Shown here: positions 60,901-64,000 of the stretch, piece by piece | Layout of the letters: each line of letters begins with the position of its first letter | Numbering within the stretch: the first letter of the stretch is position 1 | DNA from: an uncultured Coriobacteriaceae bacterium | GTDB lineage: Bacteria > Actinomycetota > Coriobacteriia > Coriobacteriales > Atopobiaceae | DNA: 64,000 nucleotides | Direction: 5' to 3' | Assembly: GCA_902777325.1 (NCBI GenBank) | Contig: CACYTH010000021.1 | Location: forward strand, 1 to 64,000 | Position numbers and translations under genes: made by a program | Notes under the pieces: generated by a model | Databases searched by the model: none | The model's input: the letters and a program-made list of their open reading frames with translations, nothing else | What the model was told of the DNA's origin: nothing

Positions 60901-63900
60901 ACATATTTCTGCGCGCAAGCTTCCTTGCTGGACTGAGTGAGGACAGTGACCTCTATAAGATTGGCGTTCGACCCTATACCGCAACGGATGTCATGTATAA
61001 CGGTGCCCCCGAGAGGGGTGGGCACTTTGCCAGCGACTTCGCATCCATCGAGGACTCCTACGTACTTGATGCCTCTTCTAGGCAGGGTTGGGTTATGGAC
61101 GGCGATGGTGACTACCGCTACTTCGTCGACAACGAGATGCTGACAGGCGTCCAAAAGCTTCCTGACTATAACGGTGAAGGGGAGTACTACTTTGACCTCG
61201 GCGATAATGGCATAAGTCAGGGCAAGATCAGTGGTCTCTTTAACTACGACGGCGGTCTGTACTTTGGCAAGAATGGCGTGCCGCAGGGCGGGTGGCAGAC
61301 GGTTGTGCGCTCTGAGGGCGATGCAGACTATTACTTCTTCAACACGTGGTCTAAGCGTGCTTTGAACGGCGAACAGACTATCAATGGCTACCACTATCTC
61401 TTCGAGGACTACAAGCTCGTCCGTGGCGACTTGGTCACGCAGCCCAATGGACAGATTTGGTATATGTGGGCTGGAAGTTGGACCTCGCAGAAGTGGGTGA
61501 CGATTGACGGGAACAAGTATTATTTCCGTTCCAGCTATGCTGCGGCAACTGGCATCTACGGCTTCAACATTGCCGGCGTAAACAAGTACTACGTCTTCGG
61601 TGATGACGGTGTCTGGCAGGAAGATCTCAATGGATTCTATACCGCAGATAACGGGCGCACGTATCTTGTTGAGGCGGGCATAGTCAATGCCTATCCCGGC
61701 TTGGTGTACTACGACGGTGACTTCTATTACTTCACGTACGACAGCATTGGCTACATGGTCAAGGGTGGCACCTACTGGGTTGATAAGACCAACGGCCTGC
61801 TTCCACAGGGCAACTACAAGTTCGATGCTGACGGAAAGATGATTGATGTTCCCACGGCAACGGTGACGTGGAAGAACTGGGACGAGACGACACTTGCGAC
61901 CGAGACGGTCTCTTATGGCGCTACTCCAGAATACAAGGGCGATACTCCTGCTCGTCCGTCTGACCAAGAAGGCGCATACGAATTTACGGGCTGGAACCCT
62001 GAGGTCGTGGCGGCTTCTGGTGACGCGACCTACACTGCCCAGTTCGAAAGGGTGCCCATTACCTACACGGTAACGTGGCTTGATGAGGATGGTACTGAGC
62101 TTCAGGTTACCGAGGTCGAACAAGGCAAAACGCCTCAGTTCACAGGCGAAGCTCCCAAGAAGCCATCGACCGCTCAATACTCGTATGAGTTCGCTGGATG
62201 GACGCCCGAGGTTACCGAGGCTACCGAGGACGTTACGTATACCGCGACGTATACAGAGGCGCCGCGGCAATACACCATTACCTGGCTGAGCGACGACGAG
62301 AGCCTCATTGACGCGACCTCCGTAGCCTATGGTCAGGTTCCTGAGCATGAGGCCCCGAACAAAGAGGGCGACGCTCGGTTTACGTACGAATTCATGGGGT
62401 GGAATCCTGAGCCCGTGGCCGTGACGGGTGATGCAATCTATCAGGCCTCCTTCAAGAGCATCCCTGTGATGTATACCGTGACTTGGCTGAACGATGACGG
62501 TACGCTGCTTAAGGAAGACAGCGTTGCTTATGGTGTGACTCCTGAGTATGGCGCGGATGTACCCGTTAAGGCATCCGACGGCCAGCATGTCTACACGTTT
62601 GCGGGTTGGGATCATGAGGTTGCGCCAGTTACCAGCGACGTCACCTATACCGCGACCTACTCGTCCAAGGCTCAGACGTACACGGTTACGTGGGTTGACG
62701 ACAAGGGCGCTACACTTGAGATCGATGAGGACGTTGAGTGTGGTGTCATACCGTCGTACGATGGTGAGGAGCCGACCAAGGAAGGGGATGCTCAGCACTC
62801 CTACACGTTCGTCGGCTGGACGCCCGAGTTGACTGAGGTGGTTGGCAACACCACTTATCAGGCCGTGTTCGAATCTACGGTTAATGCCTATACGATCACT
62901 TGGTACGACGAGGATGGCAAGACTGCCCTCGAAACTGATGAGTCGGTCGAATACGGCACAATCCCCTCATACGATGGGGAGGAGCCTTCCAAGGCCGCTG
63001 ATGACTATCAGACTTACGTCTTTGCTGGCTGGGATCCTGAACCTGTAGCGGTCGAGGCTGATGCGTCCTACAAGGCGGTGTACACACCGACTGACCGACT
63101 CTATCTGGTTATTTGGCAGGATGATGATGGCACGGAACTTGCACGCCTGAGCGACGTGACGCTTGCCAGTGTGCCTGCATACGAAGGTGGGACTCCGACC
63201 AAGGAGGCGCCGGCAGGTTCTTCTTACACGTTTACTGGATGGAGCAAGAGCGTCGATGTAGAGAATCAAATCGTCTGGCTTACAGCCACATACGAATACT
63301 CCGTGACCCAGTACACCGTGAAGTGGCTCAATGACGATGGTTCCGAGCTGAAGACTGAGCAGGTTCCGTTTGGTGAAACCCCTGTATACGCTGGCGCAGA
63401 ACCGACCAAGGCTGACGATGAGCTACATACATATTCATTCTCGGGTTGGACTCCTGAGGTTGTGCCTGTTGCCGGTGATGCCACCTACACTGCAACCTAT
63501 GAAGCTAAGCCACGCACCTACACAGTCCAGTGGCTCAATGCGGATGGCACTCTTCTGGAGACGGACGAAGGCCTCGCATACGGAGACATGCCTTCATATG
63601 ATTCCTCTGAGCCCACGCTGGCTGGCGACGGAACATTGGCCTACGCCTTCAAGGGTTGGTCTCCTGAGATTTCCGAGGTGACGGGAGACGCCACTTATAC
63701 AGCAGCCTATAGCAGGACGGGTTGGGTAACTGACGAGAATGGCACCACCTATCTGATTGATGACGAGATTGCTCACAAGAATGAAATCGTCAAGATTGGT
63801 GACGAAACTTACCTCTTTGACGCAGATGGTTATCTGGCCAAGGGCTACGGCCTTAAGCGCGTCATCAATGGGGACGAAATCAACTACTACTACTTTGACC

Positions 63901-64000
63901 AAGATGGCAAGGCGGTCCGCAACGTGCCTGAGGGTGGTCAGGACTTCTGGGTCTCCAAGACAAATGGTTTGCCGCTTCCAGTCTGGGGTTACTACTTTGA
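57966..64000 (+). CDS. Giant surface protein: NAGPA domain, binding repeats, B-repeats (runs off window)
   Basis: At least 2011 codons without a stop; the C-terminus lies outside. Signal peptide: VILALVLAFIVAWMPLFAYA. Residues ~40-370 are helical and unassigned. Residues ~372-600 form a NAGPA (phosphodiester glycosidase) domain: GVNADLFNM, RTAVGITADGKVVLMVMDGR, NLDGGGSTTF. Ig-like and beta-rich modules follow. From ~61083 come aromatic choline/glucan-binding-like repeats (GWVMDGDGDYRYFV, YYFDLGDNG, KWVTIDGNKYYFRS). Nine ~70-residue B-repeat-like modules occupy 61857-63717. More YYF-type repeats run to the edge. It is presumably wall- or polysaccharide-bound and may bind and trim the polymer made by the preceding operon. 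Confidence 0.88.
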   Translation, partial: MRANKGKVILALVLAFIVAWMPLFAYANDDEVKGAGAGDSQEEEQPLVTDFGTFISDLKVLEGYATSYANGHNGENATELVINFVRTGVNRYNTGTWNILAGEEKTAFVNYVVAQDAANGTHAMDLRSLGEFEAPNGQKMAFDHVFGTMNITLYMARKNPTEALTYADMGGWAGDLVDLYAYVCQHRYEEVSGQDIDTMTDTIRTAILGYDDPEYSSFGIDDIRGDLDVLYIMNGINSGKKLSSVMSSYYSTYLTDKARAKSFIKLRFGSAETKADLRRVIENAYNSNNMIPTLEEEHGLGNADTDARVASCRAFADYLFELTGGVSEKESNELYSVFSSKESTIAPGVTQQIKTATTADNKQLVYYIATADISREDVMVQANYKDNQGAAWGMQRVQDQMEAAKANHDDPSDERYIPNYNPVVGVNADLFNMVTGKPTGALVMEGTEYNPAGNEGFFAILKDGSATFGTSGQYNSMKNQIQEAVGVNAVLVRNGELAVKATANYYNNRASRTAVGITADGKVVLMVMDGRQEPVSVGGSAVEIAQVMLDAGCVEAYNLDGGGSTTFIAREEGEEGLSVVNTPSDGFARSVSSSLMIVSTARPSDEFDHALVVTDYDYLTVGTTQEVTVTGVSASGGAAELPEGTELVVSDNSIGKIEGTTFTALSEGTVKIQAVWEGQVFGEKTLNVVTPTTIAFSKSNINAIYEKPLKLPVVVSYNGNPVATNQADVLCGYIQDGAPVTEGDVATVTGTTFVGHEASGVRSVNVGAVLIINGQPDMSKYALAKVNLFSENEAVFDFDNATSGDRSLAYTREVSNSSTSDEHIYYAVDVSKPMDTTYTFALDMTTIPIPEQMASFVSLLPGGDNVDATAWSFLLQLAERVSVLTEVKIELQVDPNLSIDASQLQVVNEYFELKSATVDEETNTLTILCNWLDQTQAIEPDTANPMCILSGIKLTPKDDAAWDANTQLSIVNKGSIAYDIFLRASFLAGLSEDSDLYKIGVRPYTATDVMYNGAPERGGHFASDFASIEDSYVLDASSRQGWVMDGDGDYRYFVDNEMLTGVQKLPDYNGEGEYYFDLGDNGISQGKISGLFNYDGGLYFGKNGVPQGGWQTVVRSEGDADYYFFNTWSKRALNGEQTINGYHYLFEDYKLVRGDLVTQPNGQIWYMWAGSWTSQKWVTIDGNKYYFRSSYAAATGIYGFNIAGVNKYYVFGDDGVWQEDLNGFYTADNGRTYLVEAGIVNAYPGLVYYDGDFYYFTYDSIGYMVKGGTYWVDKTNGLLPQGNYKFDADGKMIDVPTATVTWKNWDETTLATETVSYGATPEYKGDTPARPSDQEGAYEFTGWNPEVVAASGDATYTAQFERVPITYTVTWLDEDGTELQVTEVEQGKTPQFTGEAPKKPSTAQYSYEFAGWTPEVTEATEDVTYTATYTEAPRQYTITWLSDDESLIDATSVAYGQVPEHEAPNKEGDARFTYEFMGWNPEPVAVTGDAIYQASFKSIPVMYTVTWLNDDGTLLKEDSVAYGVTPEYGADVPVKASDGQHVYTFAGWDHEVAPVTSDVTYTATYSSKAQTYTVTWVDDKGATLEIDEDVECGVIPSYDGEEPTKEGDAQHSYTFVGWTPELTEVVGNTTYQAVFESTVNAYTITWYDEDGKTALETDESVEYGTIPSYDGEEPSKAADDYQTYVFAGWDPEPVAVEADASYKAVYTPTDRLYLVIWQDDDGTELARLSDVTLASVPAYEGGTPTKEAPAGSSYTFTGWSKSVDVENQIVWLTATYEYSVTQYTVKWLNDDGSELKTEQVPFGETPVYAGAEPTKADDELHTYSFSGWTPEVVPVAGDATYTATYEAKPRTYTVQWLNADGTLLETDEGLAYGDMPSYDSSEPTLAGDGTLAYAFKGWSPEISEVTGDATYTAAYSRTGWVTDENGTTYLIDDEIAHKNEIVKIGDETYLFDADGYLAKGYGLKRVINGDEINYYYFDQDGKAVRNVPEGGQDFWVSKTNGLPLPVWGYYF
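61857..63717 (+). repeat. Nine tandem B-repeat-like modules inside the giant surface protein
   Basis: Modules of about 66-70 codons begin near 61857, 62061, 62271, 62472, 62679, 62889, 63102, 63312 and 63519. The shared pattern is YTVTWLNDDGT, then a YG.TP.Y.G..P.K turn, YTF.GW.PE and V.GDATYTA.Y. This resembles Listeria-Bacteroides/InlB B-repeats. Module 7 is most divergent (VENQIVWLTATY replaces the GDATYTA end). Modules 5 and 6 share long identical DNA around PSYDGEEP, which suggests recent duplication or conversion. Confidence 0.85.

Noticed and set aside
60870-62798. Reverse-strand open frame of about 642 codons inside the giant surface protein
   Set aside because: It is the complement of repetitive coding sequence; the forward frame has a signal peptide, NAGPA motifs and regular repeats.
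61857-63717. CRISPR-like regular repeats
   Set aside because: The periodicity is about 200 bases, in frame and protein-level; there are no short identical repeats with unique spacers and no cas genes.

Overview
The window is about 64 kb of chromosome from a high-GC, Gram-positive actinobacterium. The best fit is class Coriobacteriia, near Olsenella/Atopobium. This is an inference from the GC-rich coding sequence, gene content such as DUF1836 and YARHG-domain proteins, and a hypothetical protein of a type I associate with that class. No rRNA operon, prophage, insertion sequence or CRISPR array is visible. Most of the window is dense housekeeping sequence in short operons, with frequent ATGA, TGATG or TAATG stop/start overlaps.

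Layout. 0.2-8.4 kb: a secreted cell-wall hydrolase-like protein, the undecaprenyl-pyrophosphatase UppP, and a peptide ABC transporter (two permeases, two ATPases) facing its convergent binding-protein gene. 8.6-14.4 kb: a zinc-ribbon/YARHG membrane protein, a low-molecular-weight tyrosine phosphatase, a U32 peptidase-family protein and the helicase PcrA. 14.4-23.7 kb: MscS channel, MTA/SAH nucleosidase with a DUF1836 regulator, NhaA, two small hypotheticals, a class Ic aspartate aminotransferase, a TPR protein, a STAS protein, TatA/B and TatC. 24.0-29.9 kb: a topoisomerase IA with archaeal-like motifs, then tmk-holB-ricT. 30-36.6 kb: an SDR enzyme, a glycoside hydrolase family 5 pseudoenzyme coupled to rsmI, a frameshifted metG, ksgA and tatD. 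36.6-47.3 kb: a uracil/inosine glycosylase, comF, a large structured RNA (candidate raiA RNA), an orphan solute-binding lipoprotein, hpf, a DegV protein, a dehydrogenase ending in eight histidines, NYN and HEAT proteins, a DUF523-purine nucleoside phosphorylase fusion, and tRNA-Thr(CGT). 47.5-50.9 kb: a Na/Pi cotransporter behind a candidate Pho box, and an XRE-aminotransferase fusion behind an operator array.

From 51.4 kb to the right edge lies an extracellular-polysaccharide and surface-protein locus. It starts with a NusG-family antiterminator (LoaP-like) behind a structured leader. A CapE-like dehydratase, an initiating sugar transferase, a GT2 glycosyltransferase, a Wzz-like protein, a LicD-family phosphotransferase and a second glycosyltransferase follow in one translationally coupled operon. 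A lipoprotein and a giant surface protein close it; the last runs off the window. Its parts are a signal peptide, a NAGPA phosphodiester-glycosidase domain, choline/glucan-binding-like repeats, nine B-repeat-like modules and more binding repeats. GC content falls sharply inside this locus (24 of 60 bases at 54181-54240, against 41 of 60 at 13321-13380), which suggests transfer. LicD (phosphodiester attachment) together with a surface protein carrying both a phosphodiester glycosidase and choline-binding-type repeats suggests a linked system for decorating, binding and trimming a polysaccharide.

A second theme is a set of long, perfect or near-perfect intergenic hairpins (stems of 20, 33, 20 and 40 bp) whose stem sequences are unrelated to each other.
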